Source: a virus. Taken from it: a DNA stretch of 28,692 nt. The translations under genes were made by a program, and so were the position numbers. Positions 6,617 through 17,200 of the stretch are shown here, one piece after another. The DNA lies in the IMG/VR virus record IMGVR_UViG_3300023179_000392, positions 1 to 28,692 of that record. One strand, written 5' to 3'. Position 1 is the stretch's first letter. Each line of letters starts with the position of its first letter. The notes below the pieces were generated by a model that was not told where the DNA came from, did no database searches, and saw only the letters and a program-made list of their open reading frames with translations.

Positions 6617-9600
6617 ATGGGTAATTCTAATAAATATGCAGATGGTTTACAATATTTACTTTTTCCAGGAAATATTGGAATTGGTGCATGTGGTTATAAT
6701 TTTCCAGAAAGCACCGCTCAAGATCTTGATGGAGGAGCAGTATCTTTATCTTTTAGTGGAAGTGTAGTTCCATTCGCTGGTCCAACAAGTACAGCTTTTG
6801 CTTATAGATATGGTCCAAGCGGATTCGCAACAAGATATACTCCATTAGCAGTATTAACTGGTTGTAGTTTATTTCCAAATGCTCCCTCAAATTTGAAAGG
6901 ATATGTTCTTGACTTTAATGGAAATGGAATTCGAGCATTAAATAAATTTAATGCACCAGATTTAAGAACTATATATGGTGTTAGTGAAATTGCAGCTGTA
7001 GAAGCTGGAACCCAACCTCATGATAACGGTTCAATAATTACAGAAAGATTTAAAAATTCTAGAGCATTTAATACAATAGCAGAAGTTCAAATTCTTGATT
7101 TAATATCAGAAGGACCAATTGAAGGTTTTGTTAGTGGAATATATATATATAATTTAAGTGGCAAAACAACTGGAGATATTGGATATAATAGCGTAACATT
7201 TCAACCATATACGCAAAGTAATCCAGAAACTAGATCTATAATTTGGAACGACACACCATTAACGGATCAAGCAGGATTTTTTAATTTTCAATATGCAAAT
7301 TATAAATTTACGTATGGAGAAAAAACTAACAATCATACTATTTACAATCCTTACATAAACTTATATGAAGATAGATATAACTATTTTGGTCAACAAGTAG
7401 ATATAAATAAAATTCCATTAGAAACTTCTGTTACAAAGTCTATCGGTGATCAACTTTATGGATTTTATACAGTAAGTGGATTAACTCAGATTTTATCTCC
7501 AAAGACATATTATATTTATAACACAGATGTTTCCGCAATCAAAATAAATATAAAACTTGGTTCTCTTTATGAAAATATATTAACTGGATCAAATGCTGGA
7601 GATGTAGAAAGACAATTAGCTACGTTTAGATTCTTAGTTAGTAGAGTTTTAAAAAATGGAGAAAAAATAGTTTTAGATACTTCTAAATATTATCCATATA
7701 TAAGAAATTATTATTCTTATGATGAAATAGCCGCATACGGTAAGATTAGTCAATCACCATGTATTATAACTTATGAAATTGCACTAAGGCCATACGCAGA
7801 AAATTCTCCGTCTTTTGGACTTTTTCCAAATCAAATTGGCTGGGCTATAGATATAGTTAAAACTACTAGAGAGTCTATAAATGCAGGTATTGGTAATGCT
7901 TCATATGTAGATAGTATTACTGAAGTTTATTCAGATAGATTTGTTTATCCAGATGCAGCTTTGGTATTTTCTAAATTTGACGCTAGGTATTTTAATGAGA
8001 TTCCATCTAGATCTTATAACGTAAGACTACTAAAAGTCAAAGTTCCAATTAATTATGATCCAATTACTAAAAATTATACTGGTCCTTGGAATGGTAAGTT
8101 TAAAGTAGCATGGACAGATAATCCAGCTTGGTGTTTCTATGATTTAATTACAAATAATAGATATGGTTTAGGAAAATATATTGATTCAACTTTAACTGAT
8201 AAATGGACTTTATATGAAATTGCTCAATATTGTGATCAACTTGTATCAGATGGATCCGGAGGGTTAGAGCCAAGATTTAAATGTAATTTATACATTAATA
8301 CAAAAGAAGAAGCTTATAAAGTTTTAAATGATATGGCAAGTATATTTAGAGCAATTGTTTATTACTCAGCAGGACAAATTACGGTATCTCAAGACTCATT
8401 AAAAGAACCGATATATATTTTTAATAATAGTAATGTATTAAATGGAGATTTTAATTATTCAGATTCATCAAAAAAATCAAGAAAAACTGTAGCTTTTGTA
8501 AGATATAATGATGAAAATGATAATTATAAACCTGCAATTGAATACGTAGAGAATAAAGAAGCTATTTTAAAATATGGTATTAGAGAAACACAAATATCCG
8601 CATTTGGTTGCACAAGTAAAAATCAAGCCAAAAGAATAGGAAAATGGATCCTTACTACGGATAACTTTGAAACAGAAATTGTAGATTTTCAAGCAGGACT
8701 AGAAGGCATATTTTTAAAACCTGGAGATATTATTTCTGTTTATGATCAAAATAGAAAAAATCAAGTATATGGAGGACGCACACTCCAACTTACAAACGCA
8801 TATGCAATTCTTGATGTTAAAGCTAATGCATCTAATCTAAACTTTTTAACTGGAGTTTTAAATGATTTTAACATTAATATTCTTACACCAACTTATAATT
8901 TAAATCCAGGAACACAAATGGGAGATATGTACATTACAGGAATGGATATAACTTCTTCAGGAACAACAGGTATTAATAATTCTTTCTTAAGAAGAAGTCA
9001 AGTGCAATCTATAAAAATAAATAATCCATCTATAGCTATAGAAAGTGGTAATGATATATATTCAAAAAATATTAAAGTAACATTTCCAACTCTATTAGAT
9101 AATATAAATTACAATCTACCACAAAATACGGTATGGACTATAGATCTAAATGAAAATAATTATAATTTTAATAAAAGTAACACAATAAGATCTCCGATAA
9201 ATAATGACTCTAGAATAGCATATCCAGGTTATTATTTAGAACCATATTTAAATAAACCTAAAAAATATAGAATATTAAATATTTCGGAAAAAGAAGATTC
9301 TGTATTCTCAATAAATGCGCTGGAATATAATGATAAAAAATATGAAGATATAGATAATATTGGTAATTTAGTAAATGTTCCAATTAAGGCTGCATCCCCA
9401 GTGGCTCCTAGAGTATTCTTAAGCGGTATATTTCGCAGTCCAAGCTCAAATTCTTACTGTGCTACAAGTCCATGTAATGGTACTCATTTTACGACAAATC
9501 AAGGTGGAATAAATAGTATAATGTATAATATTATTCCTCAAGATAATATAAATAATAGTTTATATTATGTATATGCAAAACCATACGTTAATTATTTAAA

Positions 9601-9856
9601 TTCTGTTGAAGCACCAGAGCAGTATTTAGTTGGAGTTCTGTCTTCGCAAAATATAAGAACAGGTTTAACAACAACGGATTGGATTGCTGGAACTATACCC
9701 CCATTTTTAACTCCTACAGGTGCAGGTATATATTATTTTAGAGTTTTTTCAGAAAATAGTATTGGCGAAAGAAGTTCTCCAGTTAATAGTTCTTACAACT
9801 TAACTGCACAGGCTTCTATATTTACAGTACAGGCTTCAGGATTTAATATCTATTAA
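6617..9856 (+). CDS. J: Tail-tip attachment / host-specificity protein J-like
   Basis: 1079 residues, close to the lambda gpJ length. Signature segments include QILDLISEGPIEGF from about 158, KFTYGE near 230, VKVPINYDP from about 474, AWTDNPAWCFYDLITNNRYGLG, IAQYCDQLVSDG and EPRFKCNLYIN at about 550. They define the hub domains that form the central tail spike around the end of the tape measure. The first 150 residues are extra compared with lambda J. The C-terminal 150 residues (after PVAPRVFLSG) are fibronectin-III-like in composition, ending in TAQASIFTVQASGFNIY. In lambda the J C-terminus binds the receptor; here that role may be shared with the separate fibre genes. Fifth gene of the plus-strand cassette. 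Confidence 0.93.
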   Translation: MGNSNKYADGLQYLLFPGNIGIGACGYNFPESTAQDLDGGAVSLSFSGSVVPFAGPTSTAFAYRYGPSGFATRYTPLAVLTGCSLFPNAPSNLKGYVLDFNGNGIRALNKFNAPDLRTIYGVSEIAAVEAGTQPHDNGSIITERFKNSRAFNTIAEVQILDLISEGPIEGFVSGIYIYNLSGKTTGDIGYNSVTFQPYTQSNPETRSIIWNDTPLTDQAGFFNFQYANYKFTYGEKTNNHTIYNPYINLYEDRYNYFGQQVDINKIPLETSVTKSIGDQLYGFYTVSGLTQILSPKTYYIYNTDVSAIKINIKLGSLYENILTGSNAGDVERQLATFRFLVSRVLKNGEKIVLDTSKYYPYIRNYYSYDEIAAYGKISQSPCIITYEIALRPYAENSPSFGLFPNQIGWAIDIVKTTRESINAGIGNASYVDSITEVYSDRFVYPDAALVFSKFDARYFNEIPSRSYNVRLLKVKVPINYDPITKNYTGPWNGKFKVAWTDNPAWCFYDLITNNRYGLGKYIDSTLTDKWTLYEIAQYCDQLVSDGSGGLEPRFKCNLYINTKEEAYKVLNDMASIFRAIVYYSAGQITVSQDSLKEPIYIFNNSNVLNGDFNYSDSSKKSRKTVAFVRYNDENDNYKPAIEYVENKEAILKYGIRETQISAFGCTSKNQAKRIGKWILTTDNFETEIVDFQAGLEGIFLKPGDIISVYDQNRKNQVYGGRTLQLTNAYAILDVKANASNLNFLTGVLNDFNINILTPTYNLNPGTQMGDMYITGMDITSSGTTGINNSFLRRSQVQSIKINNPSIAIESGNDIYSKNIKVTFPTLLDNINYNLPQNTVWTIDLNENNYNFNKSNTIRSPINNDSRIAYPGYYLEPYLNKPKKYRILNISEKEDSVFSINALEYNDKKYEDIDNIGNLVNVPIKAASPVAPRVFLSGIFRSPSSNSYCATSPCNGTHFTTNQGGINSIMYNIIPQDNINNSLYYVYAKPYVNYLNSVEAPEQYLVGVLSSQNIRTGLTTTDWIAGTIPPFLTPTGAGIYYFRVFSENSIGERSSPVNSSYNLTAQASIFTVQASGFNIY

Positions 9857-9857
9857 A

Positions 9858-11282
9858 ATGAAAATAAATAATTTAAATTTAACTTTAGAATGGGAAACAA
9901 TCAGAAATATACCTGAGTTAGAAAATTATAATATAAATGTAGATTTTCCTTCTTATAATATAAATATAAAAAATGAAAATAATATTATTATAAAAACTCA
10001 TATCGGGTTAAAAGAATACGAGCCTATTATAGAATATAGAATTGAAAAGTTAGAATTTAGTAAAAAAACAAAATTTTTCTCTAATATATCTACAAGTCGA
10101 GCAAAGAATATATTTAAATATAATTTTTACGATAATTATTCTCATTATAAAAAAATTAATAATAAAATAGGATTTTATAAAAAAATAATATTTGACATAG
10201 ATTATAATAATGACGGAAAAGGTGATTTCGAATTAAATGCAGAGTACGCTGAATTAGATAATGTAAATAAAAATTTATTATTTAAAAAAATTTATAGAAG
10301 TAATGATTATATTAATATAAAAATTTTGACAAATAAGAAATATTTTGAGGAAAAACAAATTTTTTCATTTTTAATATTAAGTGATATTTCTAATAGATTC
10401 ATAAAAGAAAAGAAATTATCAAATTTATTTATAGAGAATGTTAAAGAAAAAGCCTTAGATATTAATGGAGATGATATATTATTGACTATTCCATTTAAAG
10501 AAATTGACTTAGTAGAAATATCTGAAAATTTAAATATAAGAATTATACCATTAAATTACTTTCAATCTGAACTCTATAAATTCCTTTTAGAGCAAAATGA
10601 GAAAGAAGATGATATTAATAATTTTTATAAAGAATTTTTTAATAATCAATATTTTGACATTGGCAAAATATACAAACAAGTTTCTAATAATGAAACATTA
10701 ATATATTATCAAAATTATATATATTTATTTAATAAAGATAGTTTAAATACAAACTGTCTAAATGCTGATATAAATATAAATGGCATAACATTTAATAAAT
10801 ATTTCCCATTATTAAATAAAAATCAAGACAACAAAACTATTTGCTTATCTGACGATCTAAATACTGATACAATACAAGATAATTCTTACAATCTTAATAG
10901 TGATTATCTTGGATATTATGCTAAGAATATGACAGATTATGAGGATATTATTATAGATATTGATTATCTTCAAAATCAAGGGGTTAAAGATGTTAAGATA
11001 ATAGATATTGAAGAAATAGACAACATATGTAATATTTATATTGAATTTATAACACTATATTATAATAATGAAAAGTTTTATATAGATACAAGTTCAAATC
11101 TTAAATTTGAAGAAAAATATAAAACTCTAATAGATAATAAGGAATATATAACATTTTTATTCAAATATTCTTATAATCTAAATTCTTTAAACGAATACCT
11201 TTCTGAAAATTTAAATATAAATAAAAACCAAATCATCTCCGAAAAAGACCTAATTAATTTTTCTGCAAAATTAATCTTATAA
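9858..11282 (+). CDS. Hypothetical protein downstream of J, with a calcium-loop-like motif
   Basis: 474 residues, starting one base after the J stop, so part of the same unit. I do not recognise the family. It is very rich in Asn, Ile, Lys and Tyr, with no membrane segment or signal peptide. Residues 115-123 read D-Y-N-N-D-G-K-G-D, the D-x-N-x-D-G-x-x-D pattern of calcium-binding loops, preceded by hydrophobic FDI and followed by FELN. Acidic clusters recur (EEIDNICNI, EDIIIDIDYL). Its place after J fits a tail-tip accessory or structural protein. It converges on the tape measure gene: the two stop codons are one base apart with no hairpin between. Confidence 0.6.
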   Translation: MKINNLNLTLEWETIRNIPELENYNINVDFPSYNINIKNENNIIIKTHIGLKEYEPIIEYRIEKLEFSKKTKFFSNISTSRAKNIFKYNFYDNYSHYKKINNKIGFYKKIIFDIDYNNDGKGDFELNAEYAELDNVNKNLLFKKIYRSNDYINIKILTNKKYFEEKQIFSFLILSDISNRFIKEKKLSNLFIENVKEKALDINGDDILLTIPFKEIDLVEISENLNIRIIPLNYFQSELYKFLLEQNEKEDDINNFYKEFFNNQYFDIGKIYKQVSNNETLIYYQNYIYLFNKDSLNTNCLNADININGITFNKYFPLLNKNQDNKTICLSDDLNTDTIQDNSYNLNSDYLGYYAKNMTDYEDIIIDIDYLQNQGVKDVKIIDIEEIDNICNIYIEFITLYYNNEKFYIDTSSNLKFEEKYKTLIDNKEYITFLFKYSYNLNSLNEYLSENLNINKNQIISEKDLINFSAKLIL

Positions 11283-11283
11283 A

Positions 11284-14200
11284 TTAACGTTTACTATAAT
11301 AGGTACTACTTAAAATGCCGCCAGGTCTTTGCTCGCTAACAAGTGTTCTAATAACCTGATCTTTTATTTGTGAACTCAACAATTTTAATTTTTGATTTTG
11401 TTCTTCGTTACTAGTGCCACCTGTTTCAGAAGTAGATGTATTTTGATTATTTGACATATTGACTGTAATGTTTACATTGTTTACAGAATTGTAATTATTA
11501 TCTGATATAATACCTTCGGTTCTTTCATTTGAAGTAGGTCCACCATTCGCGAATTTCTTGACTCTTCCAGTATTTAAATCATCAAAGAATTTTTTGCCAT
11601 ATAAATTTACAGCTTCTTTACGCATAACAAACTCTCCATCCATTAAGAGTGCTGGAATATTATCTTGATTTGATCCTCCTTTTGCAAATTTCTTAACTTG
11701 TCCACCAGAAGCTAGAAAGGTTGATCCTGCAGCACCAGCTCCTAGAAGAAATGAAAGCCATGCTCCTTTCTCGGCTTGGCTTTTTTGTTTGTTATATTGA
11801 TCTCTAATTTCTTGATTTATTCTTTGATTTTCTGCATAAGCCTCTTCATTAGACCTTCGAACGCCTTCAACATATTCTAAATAAGCATCAATTTGATTAA
11901 TTCTATCAATATAATAATCTTCGGCCCTTTTTCTTGCTTCATTTTGAGGGTTAGAAGAATCTAAAATCGCCCTAATATTTAAACCTTCTGTAATAGGCTG
12001 GCCTTCTTTGGGTCGGTATAAAGTTTGGCCAGTCTCTGGAATAGTAATTGCATCAAAATTTGAAGTAAAATAATTATCTTTTATAAATGAAGCTTCACCG
12101 CCTCTTGCAAATTTTTTTACTCTTCCGCCATATTTGAAAAATTCTTCTTCATCGGGTCTTGAAATAGAACGGGCCATTGAGGATGTTGAGGATGTTGAGG
12201 ATACGCTTCTAGCAGCCGCGAGTTGAGCCGCAGTTTGATCATAAAAACTAGAGAATACTGGTAAGAAAGTTGAATTAAATGTTTTTTGTTGAATTGAACT
12301 AGCAGGTTGTCCATTGTATGTTGCAGATAATCCTAAACCTGAATATTTAGCTAGAGCAACATCTTTTGGAGTCCCAGCTCTTGCCTCGCTCATTCCTAAC
12401 ATTGAACCCGTCAATGCTCCAAAGGCTTGTCCACTTAACATTTCCTTAATTAAAGTACCAGAAAATTTTTTCTGTACTTTTCCTTCATTCAACATTTGTA
12501 AATATTCTGAACCATATTTTTTAACCGCGCTTTTCCTTATCACATATTCTCCTTGACTTAGCATGGCGGGAACATCATCTTTTGTCCCAGATCCACCAGT
12601 TACATTCCCACCAGAAGAATATCCCTTAATAATACCACCTTTTTTAAATCCAAAAAGGCTACCAAATCCGCCCCCTCCACTACCTCCGCCCAAACCAAAT
12701 ATATTACTTGTACTACCAAAAAGCTTACCAAATAAAAGATTTGTACTAAATTCAAGCGCCAACTGTTGTATTTTATTAGATATATTTAATGCAAATTTTT
12801 CAAAAGCTTGACCAGCTGTAGCTGTACCCTGTGCAAAATCAAAGAAAGCATTATTAAATTCGCTTTTAATTGTTCTCGCAGTTTCTTTTGCGCCTAACTG
12901 AGCGTCTCTAAATGCATCTTCTGTTCTATAATCAAATTCATCAAAGAAAGCATCAGAAAAATCTGTTAATTTTGTTTGATTTGATAAAATATTTTTTTCT
13001 CTTGTTGATTGCCTTGATGTTCTAAAATCTTCTGCAAATAATAATCCTCTTTGTCTTTTATTAAGAGTTATCGAACTTTCTTGAAGAGCTTGTAATGCTA
13101 GAATATATTGATCTTCAGTTATAATTCTTTTATCAACTTGTTCTTTTAATTTTTTCTCTCCAATAATTAATTGATCGGATAAAATTGCTCTATCAGCCTG
13201 ATTGATTACTTCTGTTCTTATACCTTGGAATAATTTACCATATTCTCTTCCCATCATTCGTTCTGGCGCAAACTCTTTACTTTTATCTAATCTTAGACCA
13301 AAGTCTCGGATTAGAGATTCTGTTATTATATCTTGTGCATAGTAATTTTCAAAATCTTCAAGATTTCTAATAATAAGCTCTTGTTTTTTATTAATTTGTT
13401 TACTAAGGCCAAGTCTTTTTTGTAAATCAGTTCTTATTTCTTTTATAATTGCATTTTCTTGATCTAAAGTTAAACTTTGATCTTTTATTTTAAACGTAAT
13501 TCCATCAAAATATTTTTTACCTTCTTCAGTTGCGTAATATATGCCCTTAACTTGATTTAGAACATCATCAAGAGTATTATTTGTTTCAATATAAGTTTTT
13601 GCTGCATTTTCTGGACTTAATCCTCTATTAAGTAAGAAATTCACTCCTCCAGATTTTAATCCACCTGTAAAATCTTTCGTCATTAATCCTATATCTCTTT
13701 CAAGATCTGCCCAAGTTGGTTCAGCTTCACTAAGAGTTTTGAGGCCAGCTGGTTTTTGTGATAAAGGTAGATTCTCTCTTATCGCAAGTACGGCTTCTTG
13801 TAGAACCGCATCTCTATTTTTTGCTATATTATCTAAATTATTTATAATATTTTGAGTACGCTCTCTCCCTCCTTCTGCTTCTATAAAACTAGAAACAAAA
13901 CCTCTGCCTGTAGTTGGACTTTGTCCACGTAATAAACCTTTTGCAATAGCAGGTTCATCTCCTGATTTTATTCCTCTTTGATATAATGTATCAAAATATA
14001 ACTTTGTTTCTCTTTCTATAAGTTCTGCAGATTTTTTAAACAATGATTCATTTAATAATATAGGTATTTTATCAAGTTCACCGCTTTCAAATGCTTGTAA
14101 TATTTTTGCGGTAGATTCTTCTGGAATTTTTTGTAGAGTATTTAAAATATTTTCTTTTAACTGCTCTAATGCTTGAGTTTTTGATATCTCATCTAAATCA

Positions 14201-17200
14201 GAGAATTGAATTTTTCTATATTCTTCTAATTGAGGAAGTAATTGTTGAAGTCCATTTCCTGTATCAGAAATTTCTTGTCTTAAATTTTCAAATTCTCTAA
14301 GTTGTGTTTTTAAATCTTCATTTCCTAAATCTTTTATAATTTGATATATACTAAGAACCGTACCAATTCCCAATCCGATCTTTCCTCCTTTTGCTCCACC
14401 TAATGCTTGACCAGCAAAACCAAAACTAGTAAGATTATTTAAAAGAGTAGTTGCACCTCTTAATTGAGGAGAGTCTTGTACAAATTGAGAAATAGTATTA
14501 ATTAATATTGGAAGACCTATAGATAATGTTAAAAATTTATTATTTAAACCTTCTAAATTTTTCCCTAATTTATCGGTTGTTGTTTCAATGAGTTTGACAT
14601 TTTTACTTGTTTGAGCTACAGCTCTAGATAAAGCCATTTCATCTTTTATCATGCCCAAACCTCCAACAGGTTGAACAGTTGGAATATTAGCAAAACTTGG
14701 TATAAATCCACTTGCTGCGCCAGCATTCTTAGCTCTTGAACCATATCTTGAAACTCCTTGGCCTAAACCAAGTGGTTCATCTTGAGTGTTATATACTCCT
14801 AATCCTAAAGGATTATATGCAGAAGTTAATCTTTTATCTCTACCTATTCTGATTCTAGATGGTGATACTCCTGCGGATAATTCTCTATCAATAGATTCAC
14901 TTAAAGCTGTGAAATTAGGTATAAAACCTTGCGAAGCTAATTTTTTAGTTATTGGTCTTGGTAAACCTGGAAGTCCAGCATTATAAGCTTTTGATATTAT
15001 TTCTCTAGCTGAATCTGAACTTACAATTCTTTTTGCATCTGCTTTAATTACAAATGGATCAAATGCAAAACCAGTATTAAATTGTTGAGATGGAGCGGAA
15101 GCTTCTTCAAAATCAAATGGTTTTTGAGCTGTATCTTGATTGAAAGCTTGCTCTAATGCACCTGTTCCTTTTTTTACTCCTAAATTTACAGCAGCTTCAA
15201 ATATAGAACCTTCAGTTCCTTTTGGAAATAAATTTATATTTTTTCTAGTAGAATTTTGCAACAAATTAAGAAATTTTGGATCTGGATTAACTTTTCCAAA
15301 TATTTCACTCGCTAAATTATAAAGAGGATTAGCAAATAAAGCGTTTATTCTCGTTGAAAATTGTTGTTCATTTCTTATTGAAGAACTAGCTAGATCATCT
15401 AAAGTTCTACCTTGTATACCAGCAAATGTTACTGACCTTGGATCATTTGGATATCCTAATTTTCTAAATTCTGTACTAACTGTAAATGGCCCACGGCTTC
15501 CAGCTACTCCAACAACACCAAGAGAACTTGCATTATATATGGCTTCAGGTAGTTTTTCTACCATCTTTGCATTTTTAACTCCCTGTAAATATTTAGCTTT
15601 ATCTTGTTCAGTTTTTAGTTGAGTTAAGGCTTTTTGTTGACTAATATTTCCTTTTATAGTTTGACTAATTAATGAAGTTACAGAAAAATTAGGTATAAAT
15701 CCTTCTGCTGCATATGGATTAAATCCATAAATTGAACCAAATGCATCTTTATAATTTTTACCAGCAGAGCTTTGACTAGGGGGCATAATTGCAGGTTGAG
15801 ATAGTCCTGGAAATCTTTTTACTTTTTCTGCGCTATTATAAGTTATAGGTCCTTCTCCAGGGATATTCATTCTTCTTATGTTTCCTGGACTATATCCTCC
15901 AGCTAATGCTCCAAAAATTTCACTCATTGCAAAATTAGGTATAAATCCACCACTTTTTGCTTTTAATGTCCCTCCTTTAGTAGTAACTCCTTTTCCTAAT
16001 AAACCACCCGCGATTGTTGTTGAAAGTGCCGCAGCTCTTTCTCTTTCTAATGTTTGTTGACGAATTATATTTAATATTTTATTTTCAACATCTAATACGC
16101 TAATTTGTTTATTATAAACAGCTTGAACTAAAGCTGGCTCTTGAGATAAAACCTGATTAATTCTTGCTTGTATTTGTGCGCGCTGTTCTGCTTGAGTATT
16201 TACATTTAATAATGTTTTTAAAGATTCGCTACTAAATTTAGCTAAATTTAATAATAATTTTCCAAAGACGGCAGTTATAAGTATAACTCCTGGTCCGCTA
16301 ATGAATGCTCCAAGCCCTTGAAAAATTCCTTTTCCTATTTTACCTCCAATTCCTTCACTATCAGTAGATAATGATTCTAGCCCCTTATTAAATAGATTTA
16401 ATGCACTTTCAAAAGTTGGTTGAAAAGATATTTTTCCTACATCTGAACCTAACTTTGTTAAATTAACAAAAGTTTTATTGATTAGTGCTGAAAGAGTTTG
16501 ATTTAATGCTTCATTTCTTGTAATTGCTTCATCTGTAGCATTTCCAGCTGTTTCTAAAGCTCTTGAATATACAGAGTATTGTTTACCCAAATCACCTAAA
16601 GCAGCTTTTAAAATATTTATTTGAAATACGCCGCCGACAGTTTCAGCTAATTGCGCTCTCTGAGCATCAGAAAGTTTATCAAATGTTGTTGATAAATTAT
16701 TTAATATTTGTATAGCTGGTAATGTTCCACCTTCCAAGTCTCGTACTTGAATACCTAATTCCTGCAATTGATCTAAAGTATCTGTTCTTTGTATTCTGGT
16801 AAAAATTGTTTTTAAAGAGTTACCTATAACAGCTCCACCTCTTGCTGTAGTTTGTTGAACACTTGTAACAATCGCAAGAAGTTCATCAAATCCAACTCCA
16901 GCATCTTGAGCAGAACTTCCAACTCGTTTAATAGCTTCCGCTAAGTCAGCTGAACTAACAGCAAATGCTGCGTCAACATTTGCTAATTTATTAATAATCG
17001 TAGTAGAATCTAGAGCTGCGTCGCTAAAACTATTAATTGTTGCTGTTAAGGCTTCTACGGCGCTAACTGTATCTAAACCACTAAGACGAGTTAAAATAAG
17101 CGCATCTCTTGTTCTCTTTAGAGTTTCTTCTAAACCTAAACCTTGACGTGAAAACTCTGTTGCAGCTTGAGCTACTGTATCAAATGATTGAGCTGTATTT

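Noticed and set aside
12314-16060. Open frames antisense to the tape measure gene (for example near 12314, 12563, 14786, 15140 and 15878)
   Set aside because: They are Pro-rich or low-complexity reverse readings of Gly/Lys/Glu-rich coding sequence, have no ribosome site or family resemblance, and lie wholly within a clear gene.
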